A stretch of 63,527 bases of DNA from Flavobacteriia bacterium (GCA_947490145.1 CANLGD010000010.1:1-63527); one strand, 5' to 3'. Positions 10,201 to 18,574 are shown, counted from the first letter of the stretch. Numbers and translations are program-made. Notes: generated by a model from the sequence alone, not told the origin.

Positions 10201-10338
10201 AATTATTCGGAACAAGAAGATGGAATTATCATGCAGGCAAATCAATTGTGGGACGAATTAATGCAGGTAAAAAACAAACCAAAAGATGTTAAAGATCCAG
10301 GAACTACAGTTATTGAGATTGAAGATGGGAAACACTGA
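7231..10338 (+). CDS. Large exported TPR-repeat protein
   Basis: A 1035-residue protein made almost wholly of tetratricopeptide repeats, which act as protein-protein scaffolds. ATG 7231 (MNTIKSKN) gives a clean signal peptide ending FSQHTFSQ near residue 28; an upstream in-frame ATG at 7168 would bury it. Repeats such as YELKQYDEAVPFLLKF, YKSSNYENAIELFDKVA and NDLAIKYYQEAIDFN recur every 34-40 residues. Spacing with EKYPNS and NNYPKSK is like BamD/YbgF-type TPRs. It should be periplasmic or attached to the outer membrane. The next gene is an outer-membrane barrel protein 116 bp downstream, so the two may form one complex; I recall similar pairs near ftsE in Flavobacteria, but cannot check that here. 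Confidence 0.85.
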   Translation: MNTIKSKNIFFKHAIFWLVLFFSQHTFSQVTSKYSGKYENYYRAEELFEKEQFSAARNEFRKFINENKQQNDPYYIKALYYEGISALELFNNDAIELLESFNRNYPESIYKYKIYFKIGKYYYQKKDYKTTLIWLNQLAKHNLQKEELDEFYFKLGYSHFELEQFNEARNAFYEVKDGNSTFAPAALYYFSHISYQDKSYQSALQGFEKLVLLESFKQISQIYIIQIYYRLGRYKDVIAKGPDYIDSASGNALLEMNHLIGDAYYELKQYDEAVPFLLKFNTEAKTKREDDYQLAYAFYKSSNYENAIELFDKVARIKDTLGQISLYNIAECYLKLKNVAYARTAFEAAAVIAIDEKIQEDALYNYAILSYKLDINPYDEAIEALELYLEKYPNSDRKKEVYEYLLNVFTQTNNYELALKSLDKIDDKDVRLKSAYQIIAFNYGVEQFQKSNFDKSISTFALVDKFNMDDQISADAKYWTAEAQYQLKRTDKAIASYKEFISTPGTATSYRRKDAFYNVAYAYIEKNKIAEAIEYFRLYLQEITQNAQVIDKEQKSDVLARIADLYYSTKQNDLAIKYYQEAIDFNYTNQDRALFFLAKTYGYKNETENKIKQLVDIINNYPKSKYIVNSIYEVGLSLRYKNEDEKAKKYFTKLITDYPNSSLVKDAQIENADIAFKLKDFSNAEQLYIEVLNGNESNRSTCSKALKGIVEIYKVQHKPEKVEPLVAKYPCADFTIDDQEEVYYNSAIEPYLDSSFQESITELEKYLSKFPEGKYEIEVKSYLANSFYRTNNEAKAIEVYKDILSKPNTDFTELAAIRVSKYLYNNSLYLETLPFYLKLEKITSKPDVLYNSQIGLMRCNYLLENWEASLEYANKVQGNAQIGNNIKLESEFAKAISLYRIERYDEAQISLNWVIKNTNSIFAAESKFCLAEMQFKKNDPAKAELEVRELLKMKPAYDFWVAKALILQTRVLIAKKDLFQAEYTLKSVIDNYSEQEDGIIMQANQLWDELMQVKNKPKDVKDPGTTVIEIEDGKH

Positions 10339-10392
10339 AAAGAGTCATTTAATATGACTTATGAATTATGAGTGGATGCAAATCGGCGAGTT

Positions 10393-10455
10393 CAAAATAT
10401 AAATAAAAACGATTTAACGGGTTGAATATTTGTAACCCCAAAATATAAATAAAAA
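10393..10455 (+). repeat. 17-bp direct repeats bracketing a hairpin before the barrel gene
   Basis: CAAAATATAAATAAAAA occurs exactly at 10393-10409 and 10439-10455. Between them GGGTT...AACCC can fold into a small hairpin. The second copy runs into the ATG at 10455, so it may influence translation of the barrel gene. Nearby 10343-10359 is another short inverted repeat (AGTCAT/ATGACT). Confidence 0.5.
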
Positions 10456-12134
10456 TGAAGATTACAATATTAACTATCCTATATCTTGCTGTGCAAACAT
10501 CCGTTTTTTCGCAAGAAATAAACCTTGAAGTTTCAGGAAATAGAGAAATTGAACCAGCTTATCGTATCACAAAACATCCCAAGTTAATTGATACAATTAT
10601 TCCTTATTCTGAAATTCAATTTCCTTTGTTGGCTTTGAAGTATGAAACGAATTTTGCTCTTGACACCATAAAAACAGCAAAAATCAAATTAATTGATAAA
10701 CTATCAGACTTATTTCCTGGCTATGTTAAAATTGGTGTTGGAACTAAATTCATGCCTTTGGCAGAAGTTTATTACACTAGTTTACGTTCTAGAAAACATG
10801 TTTATGGTGTGCATTTCAAACATTTGAGTTCTCTTGGCTCCATAAAAGGTTATGCACCGGCTCAATTTGACAAAACAAACATTTCGCTTTTTGGAAATCT
10901 AAACGAAAAAAAATACAGTCTTGATGGGAAAATCTATTTTTCAAGTTTTGGATTGCATCAATATGGAATTAGAAATGAACTTGTTCCAATAGACAGCATT
11001 GCTCAGCGTTTTTCTGATGTTGGAACAGCCTTAATTTATGCGAAACACAAAAAAGATACACTTTCTTTTAATTACAATGTCGGTTTGAAATTAAATTATT
11101 TCAGCACCAATAAGCCAAGTTTAGCAACTTTATCTCAAGCCAAAGAAACGAATGTGAATTTACATTCAACACTTTGGTACAAACTTAAGAAAGAAATTAT
11201 TTCTGGTGATGTAGATTTATTCATCAATAATTTTGAAAACGGAAATCCTACTGTTTACGATATTTCCCCAGATATTATTTTTAGTTTAAAACCCTCAATT
11301 ATTACCTACGCAAAAAATAACCGTTTGAAAATCAAATTTGGAGCGAATATTAATTTAAACAATGATTATTTAGGAACTACAAAAGCTTACATTGCTCCAG
11401 ATATCGAATTGAAGTACTCAGTATTCGACGATATTTTGATTCCTTATTTAGAGGTGAAAGGTGGTTTAAATCAAACAACTTTCAAAAGTTTGAGTCTACA
11501 AAATGAGTTTCTTTTAAATAACATTAATCTTGTGAATGAAAAAAACCTAATCCATGCAAAAGTTGGTTTAAAAGGAACTTTATCAAATGCTTTAATGTTT
11601 AATGTAAGCGCTAGTTTTGGATTTTATAGAGATAAAGCCTTGTTTGTTAATGACACCTTATTTAGTGCAGGAAATCAATTTAATGTAATTTACGATGAAA
11701 TGAACATTACAACAATTCAAGCATCCTTAATTTATCAAGCCGCTGAAAAATTGAAAATAGAAGGAATTGGAATCTTTAATTCCTACGAAGCAAAAAATAA
11801 TATTTTCGCATGGAACTTGCCACAAATTCAAGTTATTGCAAGAGCTTCATATAAAGTTATGGACAATTTGAGTTTAAAATTTGATTTCAATTTAGAAGGC
11901 GGTCGATATGCGAAAGTTTACACAAAAGCAGATTCAGATAGAGAAGAAAACTTACAATTTGCCAAAAAATTAGGTTTTATTCCAGATTTCAACTTGGGAG
12001 CCGAATATCAATATAATCAAAAATTAAGCGCCTTCTTGCAGGTAAATAATTTTGTTGCGCAACGCTACAATAGATGGTACAACTATCCAACGCAAGGTTT
12101 TCAAGTATTGGGTGGAGTGAGTTTTAAATTTTGA
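10455..12134 (+). CDS. Outer-membrane beta-barrel protein (TonB-receptor-like C-terminus)
   Basis: A 559-residue exported protein with a signal peptide ending SVFSQ (about residue 20). From about residue 90 it shows alternating hydrophobic/polar strands separated by turns, typical of a large barrel (HVYGVHFKHLSSLGS; KYSLDGKIYFSSFGLHQYG; KLSAFLQVNNFVAQRYNRW). It ends in an aromatic strand, GFQVLGGVSFKF, a good outer-membrane insertion signal. The closing part resembles the last strands of TonB-dependent receptors. No plug domain or TonB box is visible and it is short for a receptor, so transport is unproven. It likely works with the upstream TPR protein. Confidence 0.7.
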   Translation: MKITILTILYLAVQTSVFSQEINLEVSGNREIEPAYRITKHPKLIDTIIPYSEIQFPLLALKYETNFALDTIKTAKIKLIDKLSDLFPGYVKIGVGTKFMPLAEVYYTSLRSRKHVYGVHFKHLSSLGSIKGYAPAQFDKTNISLFGNLNEKKYSLDGKIYFSSFGLHQYGIRNELVPIDSIAQRFSDVGTALIYAKHKKDTLSFNYNVGLKLNYFSTNKPSLATLSQAKETNVNLHSTLWYKLKKEIISGDVDLFINNFENGNPTVYDISPDIIFSLKPSIITYAKNNRLKIKFGANINLNNDYLGTTKAYIAPDIELKYSVFDDILIPYLEVKGGLNQTTFKSLSLQNEFLLNNINLVNEKNLIHAKVGLKGTLSNALMFNVSASFGFYRDKALFVNDTLFSAGNQFNVIYDEMNITTIQASLIYQAAEKLKIEGIGIFNSYEAKNNIFAWNLPQIQVIARASYKVMDNLSLKFDFNLEGGRYAKVYTKADSDREENLQFAKKLGFIPDFNLGAEYQYNQKLSAFLQVNNFVAQRYNRWYNYPTQGFQVLGGVSFKF

Positions 12135-12270
12135 TTTTGTGCAAACAATTTATTCTTTTAATTTTTTCAACACGTGGGCACATAAAAAACGTAGCTCTAA
12201 TGGAGGTAAAATGTAATTCTGAAAAACCTAACATTTTATTACTCCGCTAAAATCAACAAAATAGTCTCGT

Positions 12271-12310
12271 CACATAAACACAATCTATGTTTTCTATGTG
12301 TCTATGTGGT
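12271..12310. repeat. CTATGTG-type short repeat between convergent genes
   Basis: CACATA (12271-12276) is followed by three imperfect copies of CTATGTG (12285-12309), able to fold back on CACATA. It lies between the convergent barrel and VOC genes and could act as a weak two-way terminator. I recall similar motifs in other Bacteroidetes intergenic DNA; whether it is dispersed in this genome is unknown. Confidence 0.4.
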
Positions 12311-12338
12311 AATTTTTTTTATTAATGCAACTAAATTT

Positions 12339-12833
12339 TCAACGATGTTGATCCATTAAGATAACATTTCCATCAGGATCTTTGAGCATAATATAAGCTG
12401 GTCCAGTAGTTTTTTCATCGGCTTCAACATCTAAGACAATACTTTTATTCTTTAATTGTTTTTGAATTTCTCTTACATCCTGAAATGATTTTACATTTTT
12501 TTTGTTTTCATCCCATCCAGGATTAAATGTCAACATATTTCCCTCAAAATAACCTTGAAAAATGCCAATTAAAGTATTTCCATTTTTCATAACCAAGTAA
12601 TTTTTGGATTGATCACCACCCGAAATTACAAATCCCATTTTTTCATAAAATTCTTTTGATTTTTCAAGATCTTTTACATTTAAACTAACTGAAAATGCTC
12701 CTAACTTCAATTGTTTTTCTTTCTTTTTTTTGCTCACATCAGAAAAATGATCTTTTGCCACAAAACTATTTAAAAAAAATCCAAGTCCAACTGAGACTAA
12801 AATTACTGAAATTGATAATGCTGTTTTTTTCAT
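12339..12833 (-). CDS. Exported VOC-family (glyoxalase/bleomycin-resistance fold) protein
   Basis: A 164-residue protein with an N-terminal hydrophobic segment (residues 4-24) then a Lys-rich linker (KKKKEKQ). A single vicinal-oxygen-chelate domain follows, starting GAFSVSLNVKDLEKSKEFYE and closing YIMLKDPDGNVILMDQ. VOC enzymes bind a metal and act on small molecules, or simply bind them. The expected late acidic ligand is not obvious in this copy, so enzyme activity is uncertain. Most VOC proteins are cytoplasmic, so the export or anchor segment is unusual. It is 61 bp downstream of the four-paralogue array, same strand, and may be its last cistron. Confidence 0.8.
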   Translation of the reverse strand: MKKTALSISVILVSVGLGFFLNSFVAKDHFSDVSKKKKEKQLKLGAFSVSLNVKDLEKSKEFYEKMGFVISGGDQSKNYLVMKNGNTLIGIFQGYFEGNMLTFNPGWDENKKNVKSFQDVREIQKQLKNKSIVLDVEADEKTTGPAYIMLKDPDGNVILMDQHR

Positions 12834-12894
12834 GGTTTAAAGATATTAAAATTATTTTTCTTTCATGTACTGAAGTTTCAAATTATTCTCTTTG

Positions 12895-13878
12895 TCAATT
12901 AAACCTGCTTCCAGCTAGGCGAGGACAAAATAATTCACTTCCTCCCCATTCTAAAACGGTGAATCCAGATCTTTTAAATGAATAAAATTTTTGGCGTTCA
13001 AAGTGAATAGAGTTTGCATCTGAAATTTCTGAGAAAACAAGGTAAATCCTTCTTAAATTATCGGGTTTTGGAACAATTTTTAATGTTGCTATCCTATCAT
13101 ATTCCTCGTCAATTAAAAATTGAACAAATACAAATTCGTAGGGAATCATTCGTGGCCCCCAAAACGTAATAAAATCAGTTTGCTCTTTTTCATTAAGCCC
13201 TAAATTTGTAAGTGTTGTCTCAAGAAAGTTAATTATTGAATCCTTTTTAACAACATTTCCAAAATACCTTCCTTTTTCTTGAGAAAACTTTAATTTTTCG
13301 TCTAAAGTTCCCTCGTAAAACAAATAAGGATAATTTTTTCCTTTTTTATCTGCTAAGCTTCCGTCACTTTTACTTTTAAATTCCCAGCAATTATTTAGAA
13401 TTTGTGGATATGTAAAAGTTAAATTCCCTTTGTAATTTAGCTCAACCTTTGCATCAATTTCTTTTTCAGAATAGGCATAAATTATGGGCTTTAGGGTTAT
13501 TATTTGTGATTCAAGACAATAAATCGAAAGTACATATTGTTTTCTATTTTTAAATTTTGAAAAATCAAGTTTTACTGTTTCAATTCCTACAAATGAAATT
13601 TCAATAAAAGTCGCTGAATCAGATATTAGGAGTTCAAATTTACCATCAAAATCAGTAAATGTTCCATGAAAATTAGAAGTTGAAATTTTTGCAAAACCCA
13701 AGATTTCTTTATTTTCTCCATTACCAGAATATACAATTCCTGAAATTTTAAACTTATCTTTTGGAATTGTTTCATCAAAATGTTCTGATTCAATCTTATA
13801 AAATGGTGAAGTTCCTTTTTCTTTGCAAAAAAGAGTGAAAGAAAATAAAACAAATAAAATGCTGGCTAAATAATTCAT
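12895..13878 (-). CDS. Exported paralogue 1 of KPVIYAYSEK/EWGG-domain array (function unknown)
   Basis: A 327-residue exported protein of unknown function. It has a signal sequence (about 1-18), the shared lead FDETIPKDKFKISG, and a carboxypeptidase-regulatory-like beta domain (about 45-110, with GTFTDFDGKFEL). The C-terminal domain (about 130-313) carries KPIIYAYSEKEID, LTFTYP, YPYLFYEG, EQTDFITFWGP, PKPDNLRRIYLVFSE and SGFTVLEWGG. I recognise this C-terminal motif set from scattered hypothetical proteins in other bacteria but know no function. The tail after EWGG is encoded by a locally GC-rich stretch (12904-12926) unlike the tails of its paralogues. It is fourth in the array, 21 bp after paralogue 2. 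Confidence 0.85.
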   Translation of the reverse strand: MNYLASILFVLFSFTLFCKEKGTSPFYKIESEHFDETIPKDKFKISGIVYSGNGENKEILGFAKISTSNFHGTFTDFDGKFELLISDSATFIEISFVGIETVKLDFSKFKNRKQYVLSIYCLESQIITLKPIIYAYSEKEIDAKVELNYKGNLTFTYPQILNNCWEFKSKSDGSLADKKGKNYPYLFYEGTLDEKLKFSQEKGRYFGNVVKKDSIINFLETTLTNLGLNEKEQTDFITFWGPRMIPYEFVFVQFLIDEEYDRIATLKIVPKPDNLRRIYLVFSEISDANSIHFERQKFYSFKRSGFTVLEWGGSELFCPRLAGSRFN

Positions 13879-13899
13879 GTTATTTTTTCATTAGATTAA

Positions 13900-14946
13900 T
13901 TATAACTCATTTGTATCAAGCGATTTAATTTCACTTCCTCCCCATTCTAAAACGGTGAAGCCTTTTCTATCAAAAGGTTTTAGATTTAATGGTTTTGAAT
14001 TAAAATCAGTATTAATTTTGGAATCAGCTCGAAACAAAACATAAATTCTTCGTAAATTATCTGGTTTTGGGTCGATATTCATTTCTCCGATAACGGAACA
14101 ATTATCGTCAACAAAAAATTGAACTTGCACCATATTAGAGTTAATAAATTTTGGACACCAGTAAGTAATAAAATCCGTTTTCTCCTTTGCATTGAATCCA
14201 AGTTTCGATAATTCTTTTTCGAAATAAGGAACCAAATCTTTTCCAGCAATTGTTTCATTTGAACTTGTTTTAGATAAATCTAAACTGGAGGCATCTTGTT
14301 TTGCTTCCCAAAACAAATAAGGAAATTCAGCACCATCTGCTGAGATTAAGTTTCCATTTTCTCCTATTTTCATTTTCCACGAATTATCTGCAGTAATTTT
14401 TGGATAGGTAAAGGTTAATTCTCCTTCAGTTTTTAAATTTAATATAAAATCAAGTGCTTTTTCAGAATAAGCATAAATAACTGGTTTGTCAACTGTAATT
14501 TGATATTGTTTACTTTTTAATGGAAGATATACAGCAATTTCAACTTTGTGCTGACTTTGAAATTTAAAATTTTCAAAGTAAATCTCATTCAAAAAAGAAA
14601 TTTCTGTTTCACTTAATTTATCTTTAAACAAGAAAAATTGAATGTTAGTATCAATTAGGGCTTCAAATGTTCCATCAGAATTTATTTTTTGGAATTTATT
14701 CTTGTCATCTTTATAAAATGCTGCATTTTTTTCGTTACACAAAATAAATTCTGACGTATATGGTTCTGTTTCCACTTCATAATATATTTTCCCAAAAACT
14801 TTACATTTCCCTTTCGGGATTGATAAATCCAAAGAATCAGAAATCACGGAAACTTGTCTATAAATTCCTTTTTCCTTTTCTTTATTTTCTTTGCAGAAAG
14901 ATAAAAAAATAAGTCCTGTAAATACTGTTGTTATTATAACTTTCAT
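13900..14946 (-). CDS. Exported paralogue 2 of the array (function unknown)
   Basis: A 348-residue paralogue with an export signal (1-18, LIFLSFCKEN; Cys 18 could be lipidated but the lipobox is poor). The shared lead LDLSIPKGKCKVFG precedes a divergent beta domain to about 145. The C-terminal domain from Lys 154 has KPVIYAYSEKALD, LTFTYPKI, FPYLFWEA, EKTDFITYWCP, VQFFVDD, PKPDNLRRIYVLF and KGFTVLEWGGSE. The usual WGP is WCP here. C-terminal halves of the four genes are far more alike than the N-terminal ones, which suggests a conserved functional domain with varying display regions. It starts 11 bp after paralogue 3 ends, so co-transcription is likely. Confidence 0.85.
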   Translation of the reverse strand: MKVIITTVFTGLIFLSFCKENKEKEKGIYRQVSVISDSLDLSIPKGKCKVFGKIYYEVETEPYTSEFILCNEKNAAFYKDDKNKFQKINSDGTFEALIDTNIQFFLFKDKLSETEISFLNEIYFENFKFQSQHKVEIAVYLPLKSKQYQITVDKPVIYAYSEKALDFILNLKTEGELTFTYPKITADNSWKMKIGENGNLISADGAEFPYLFWEAKQDASSLDLSKTSSNETIAGKDLVPYFEKELSKLGFNAKEKTDFITYWCPKFINSNMVQVQFFVDDNCSVIGEMNIDPKPDNLRRIYVLFRADSKINTDFNSKPLNLKPFDRKGFTVLEWGGSEIKSLDTNEL

Positions 14947-14957
14947 AATTGCAATTT

Positions 14958-15989
14958 TTAATCCTGAATAATTATTTGTTCACTTTCAGTTAAATCAATT
15001 CCTCCCCAATCAACCAAATAAAAACCTTTTCTTGTAAGTGGTTTTAAAACTTGTTTTTGACATTTAAAATCATAAGGATATTTATCTGAACCATGAAATA
15101 GCATGTAAATTCGATTTACTTTTTGAGGTTTTGGTTCAATTTCATAATTTGCAAATTTTTGACATTCATCATCTTGAAGAAATTGAATAAAATAATAATT
15201 ATATTCCCACATTTGAGGGCCCCAAAAAGTAATAAAATCAGTTTTTTCCTTGGAATTGAAACCAATTTCTGTTAAAGTTGAATCTAAAAAATCTACTAAA
15301 TTTTTTTTCCAAACTAAGCTTCCCTTAAATTCATTAGTTGAAGTTTTATCAAATGTAATTCCAGTTTGTCGACTTTCCCAAAACAAATAAGGCAATTCAA
15401 TTGTGTCATTTTCAAACAATTTGTTGTTTTTCAAACTCATATTCCAAGTATAGGTTGGTTTTGTTTGGCCAATAGAATTTATCATCTCTAAACCAACAAA
15501 TAATTTTGGATAATGAAATATCAAATCGCCAATTGGTTTTAACTCAAATTTAAAAAAATCCAAATCTTTATCCGAATAACAATATACAACTGGTTTCTTG
15601 ACATTAAATTGTCTTTCACTTTGCTGATTTTGCAAATAAATATCTACCTTTATTCTGTGTTTAGATTTGAAAGCATAATCTTCAACATAGGAATCTGTAT
15701 AAAAATCCTTACTAAAATTTAAATATTTGACACTTACTTTTTGAGAAAATTTAAACTTTCCAGCGTCATCGTTTTTATACTTTTTTGTACCTGACAAAAT
15801 AGTTACTTCAGTTAAAATTTGATTCGTTTCGGCATCATAAATTGTTCCTTCAATAATGCATCTTCCTTTTGTAATTTTTGATTCATAAGTATTCGAAATT
15901 ATTTCAAAAGGGGCTCTTTCATGCATCGACTCTTTTGAAAAAGAAAAACTTGAAAAAAACAGGAAAAATAAATAGATTAATCTTTTCAT
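14958..15989 (-). CDS. Exported paralogue 3 of the array (function unknown)
   Basis: A 343-residue paralogue with a clear signal peptide (MKRLIYLFFLFFSSFSFSKE, cleavage near 18) and the shared lead YESKITKGRCIIEG. A regulatory-like beta domain follows, then the C-terminal domain: KPVVYCYSDKDLD, LIFHYPKL, LPYLFWES, EKTDFITFWGP, YFIQFLQDDEC, PKPQKVNRIYMLFHG and KGFYLVDWGG. It departs from the others at EWGG (DWGG here) and has an insertion between the first two motifs. It starts 1 bp after paralogue 4 ends, so translational coupling is likely. Function unknown. Confidence 0.85.
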   Translation of the reverse strand: MKRLIYLFFLFFSSFSFSKESMHERAPFEIISNTYESKITKGRCIIEGTIYDAETNQILTEVTILSGTKKYKNDDAGKFKFSQKVSVKYLNFSKDFYTDSYVEDYAFKSKHRIKVDIYLQNQQSERQFNVKKPVVYCYSDKDLDFFKFELKPIGDLIFHYPKLFVGLEMINSIGQTKPTYTWNMSLKNNKLFENDTIELPYLFWESRQTGITFDKTSTNEFKGSLVWKKNLVDFLDSTLTEIGFNSKEKTDFITFWGPQMWEYNYYFIQFLQDDECQKFANYEIEPKPQKVNRIYMLFHGSDKYPYDFKCQKQVLKPLTRKGFYLVDWGGIDLTESEQIIIQD

Positions 15990-15990
15990 T

Positions 15991-16986
15991 TTATAAATTT
16001 TGATTTAGAGTTTCATTATTTACTTCAACTCCGCCCCATTCTAAAAGGTAAAAACCATCTCTATTGAATGGAGTAAGTTTTTGTGAAGTTACAGAAAAAT
16101 TTGTTGGGAAATACTCAAAACCTGAAAACAAAATGTAAAAACGATTAAAATTATCAGGTTTTGGTGCAATTTCGTAATCAGCAAATTGTGAACATTCTTG
16201 TTGCGTTTGAAATTGAATAAAACAAAATTCTGTTTGAACCAATCTTGGTCCCCAATATGTAATGAAATCTGTTTTTTCTTGTGAATTAAATCCAACTTTT
16301 GACAAAATAGAATCTAGGTAAGAAACTACATTTTCGTTGGCTAAAATTGCTCCAAATAAGTTATTTTCACTTTTTGAAATGTGAATATCTTTTTGTTCAG
16401 AATCCCAAAAAAGATAAGGATATTTGTTTCCTTTTTGATCAAGAAAATGATTGTTTTTCAATTTCATTTCCCAGGAATTAGATTCTGTTATTTGGGGATA
16501 AGTGAATTTTAGTTTTCCGCTTGGATTTAAATGTATCAATAAATCTAAATCAAGCGGACTATAAGCGTAAACTACTGGTTTTTCAGTCATTTTTATAAAT
16601 CTTTCTTCTTCTCGATCTATGTAAATTATCACATTCATTCTATATTGAGATTTTGCATTTAAACCATAAATATCTGATCTATGCAAATCTGTTGTTCTGA
16701 AAAGTAATTGCTGCCTATCCAAATTTAGCGTAAGTTTGAAAAACCCATTTTTTGAAACAACTTTTGATTTTTCATTTTCAAGATAAAAAATTTCGATATT
16801 TTCAAGAATGACTTGGGTATTTTTATCCACAATTTTTCCTTCAATGACGTATTTATTTTTCGGAATATTCGAATCGAATTCATTGGAAATAATTTCATAA
16901 TTCGGTAAACTTTCTTTTAATTCTTTTGAAAAACCAAAATTTGAAAAGACGATAATTGTTGCGGTAATAAAATATATTTTTATCAT
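15991..16986 (-). CDS. Exported paralogue 4, first gene of the array (function unknown)
   Basis: A 331-residue paralogue. I chose ATG 16986 because it begins a signal peptide (MIKIYFITATIIVFSNFGFS); an upstream ATG at 17043 adds 19 residues that overrun the promoter box. It has the shared lead FDSNIPKNKYVIEG, a beta domain, then KPVVYAYSPLDLD, LKFTYPQI, YPYLFWDS, EKTDFITYWGP, FCFIQFQTQQEC, PKPDNFNRFYILFSG and DGFYLLEWGG. It is closest to the promoter (17017-17024), so it should lead the operon of paralogues 4-3-2-1 and perhaps the VOC gene. It diverges from asnS. Function unknown. Confidence 0.85.
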   Translation of the reverse strand: MIKIYFITATIIVFSNFGFSKELKESLPNYEIISNEFDSNIPKNKYVIEGKIVDKNTQVILENIEIFYLENEKSKVVSKNGFFKLTLNLDRQQLLFRTTDLHRSDIYGLNAKSQYRMNVIIYIDREEERFIKMTEKPVVYAYSPLDLDLLIHLNPSGKLKFTYPQITESNSWEMKLKNNHFLDQKGNKYPYLFWDSEQKDIHISKSENNLFGAILANENVVSYLDSILSKVGFNSQEKTDFITYWGPRLVQTEFCFIQFQTQQECSQFADYEIAPKPDNFNRFYILFSGFEYFPTNFSVTSQKLTPFNRDGFYLLEWGGVEVNNETLNQNL

Positions 16987-17016
16987 GATAAGAGGATTAT
17001 AATCAGTTCTTACAAT

Positions 17017-17024
17017 CAAATCTA
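17017..17024 (-). promoter_or_regulatory. -7 promoter box (TAGATTTG) for the four-paralogue operon
   Basis: Matches TAnnTTTG on the minus strand, 30 bp before ATG 16986. Its position inside the longer ORF reading supports the shorter start. Confidence 0.5.
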
Positions 17025-17086
17025 AAAAAGGTTCAAAATCCAAAAAAAATCAAAAATTCAATGTTTCCTCACTTCAAATTTTTCAT

Positions 17087-17094
17087 TAACTTTG
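17087..17094 (+). promoter_or_regulatory. -7 promoter box (TAACTTTG) for asnS
   Basis: Exact TAnnTTTG match 28 bp before the asnS ATG, back to back with the paralogue-operon promoter. No clear -33 box. Confidence 0.6.
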
Positions 17095-17122
17095 TGTCTT
17101 AAAATTTTTAGAGAAGCACAAA

Positions 17123-18574
17123 ATGAAAAGAATTAAAATTGCAGAGGTATTAAATTCATCTCAAGTTGGAGATAAAATCATTGTTAAAGGATGGGTTAGA
17201 GCTTTTAGGAGTAATCGATTTATTCAAATAAATGATGGTTCTACGATAAATAATATTCAAGCAGTTGTTGATTTTGAAAGTTTTGATGAAGCCGTTTTAA
17301 AGAAAATTACGACTGGAGCTTCTGTTGGTTTAACTGGCACATTGGTTGAATCTCAAGGTGCTGGACAATCCATTGAATTGCAAGTTTCTGAAATTGAAAT
17401 TATTGGCGAAGCAAATCCTGATGACGTTCAAAAAACGGTGATGCAACCAAAAAAACACAGTTTGGAATTCTTGAGAGAGCAAGCTCATTTACGTTTTAGA
17501 ACAAATGTTTTTGGAGCAGTTTTTAGAATCCGTCACGGAGTTTCTTTTGCAATTCACAAATTTTTCAACGATAAAGGATTTTACTATTTACACACACCAA
17601 TAATCACTGGATCAGATGCTGAAGGTGCTGGCGAAATGTTTCGTGTCTCAACTTTAGACCCAAAAAATCCACCTTTGAATGAAGATGGAACAGTTGATTT
17701 TTCAGAAGATTTTTTCGGAAAACAAGTTAATTTAACTGTTTCTGGTCAACTAGAAGCAGAACTGGGAGCTTTGGCTTTAGGTCAAGTTTATACTTTTGGA
17801 CCAACATTTCGAGCAGAAAATTCAAACACTTCACGTCATTTAGCTGAGTTTTGGATGATAGAACCTGAGGTTGCATTTAATGACATTGTTGACAACATGG
17901 ATTTAGCAGAAGAAATGCTTAAATACATCTGCAATTACATCATGGATCATTTTGCTGATGATTTGAAATTTTTATCGGAACGAGAAGCAGCTGAACAAAG
18001 TTCAAAACCGGTAAATGAAAGAGCAGAAATGACCTTAATTGAACGTCTAACTTTTGTTACTCAAAATGATTTCAAACGAATTACTTATACAGAAGCAATT
18101 GAAATTTTAGTAAATTCGAATCATTACAAAAAGAAAAAATTCAAATACGATGTTAATTGGGGAACTGATTTACAATCAGAACACGAACGTTATTTGGTTG
18201 AAAAAGAGTTCAAACGCCCAGTGATCATTACAGATTATCCAGCATCATTCAAAGCTTTTTACATGCGTCAAAACGATAATTGTGAAGCTGGAAAACAAAC
18301 CGTTGCAGCCATGGATATTTTATTTCCAGGAATTGGTGAAATGATTGGTGGATCTCAAAGAGAAGAAAGATTAGATGTATTAAAACAAAAATTAGTTGAT
18401 TTCAATATACATGAAGAAGAATTATCTTGGTATTTGGAAACACGTAAATTTGGAACTGTTCCTCATGCAGGATTTGGTTTAGGATTCGAAAGAATGGTCA
18501 TGTTCGTTACTGGAATGTCAAATATTCGGGACGTAATCCCTTTCCCAAGAACTCCAAAAAATGCTGAGTTTTAA
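17123..18574 (+). CDS. asnS: Asparaginyl-tRNA synthetase
   Basis: Cytoplasmic class IIb synthetase that charges tRNA-Asn with asparagine using ATP. The 483-residue protein has an N-terminal OB-fold anticodon-binding domain (about 15-110, [20 protein letters not shown]). The catalytic core has motif 2 ([20 protein letters not shown]) and motif 3 ([12 protein letters not shown]), ending [19 protein letters not shown]. The asparagine-type wording and absence of the bacterial AspRS GAD insertion distinguish it from AspS. An insertion of roughly 60 residues between motifs 2 and 3 is normal for bacterial AsnRS. rpoN follows on the same strand with its own promoter. Confidence 0.97.
   Translation: MKRIKIAEVLNSSQVGDKIIVKGWVRAFRSNRFIQINDGSTINNIQAVVDFESFDEAVLKKITTGASVGLTGTLVESQGAGQSIELQVSEIEIIGEANPDDVQKTVMQPKKHSLEFLREQAHLRFRTNVFGAVFRIRHGVSFAIHKFFNDKGFYYLHTPIITGSDAEGAGEMFRVSTLDPKNPPLNEDGTVDFSEDFFGKQVNLTVSGQLEAELGALALGQVYTFGPTFRAENSNTSRHLAEFWMIEPEVAFNDIVDNMDLAEEMLKYICNYIMDHFADDLKFLSEREAAEQSSKPVNERAEMTLIERLTFVTQNDFKRITYTEAIEILVNSNHYKKKKFKYDVNWGTDLQSEHERYLVEKEFKRPVIITDYPASFKAFYMRQNDNCEAGKQTVAAMDILFPGIGEMIGGSQREERLDVLKQKLVDFNIHEEELSWYLETRKFGTVPHAGFGLGFERMVMFVTGMSNIRDVIPFPRTPKNAEF

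Noticed and set aside
12695-12985. 96-codon plus-strand frame
   Set aside because: Antisense to the VOC gene and the end of paralogue 1; low complexity and no family features.
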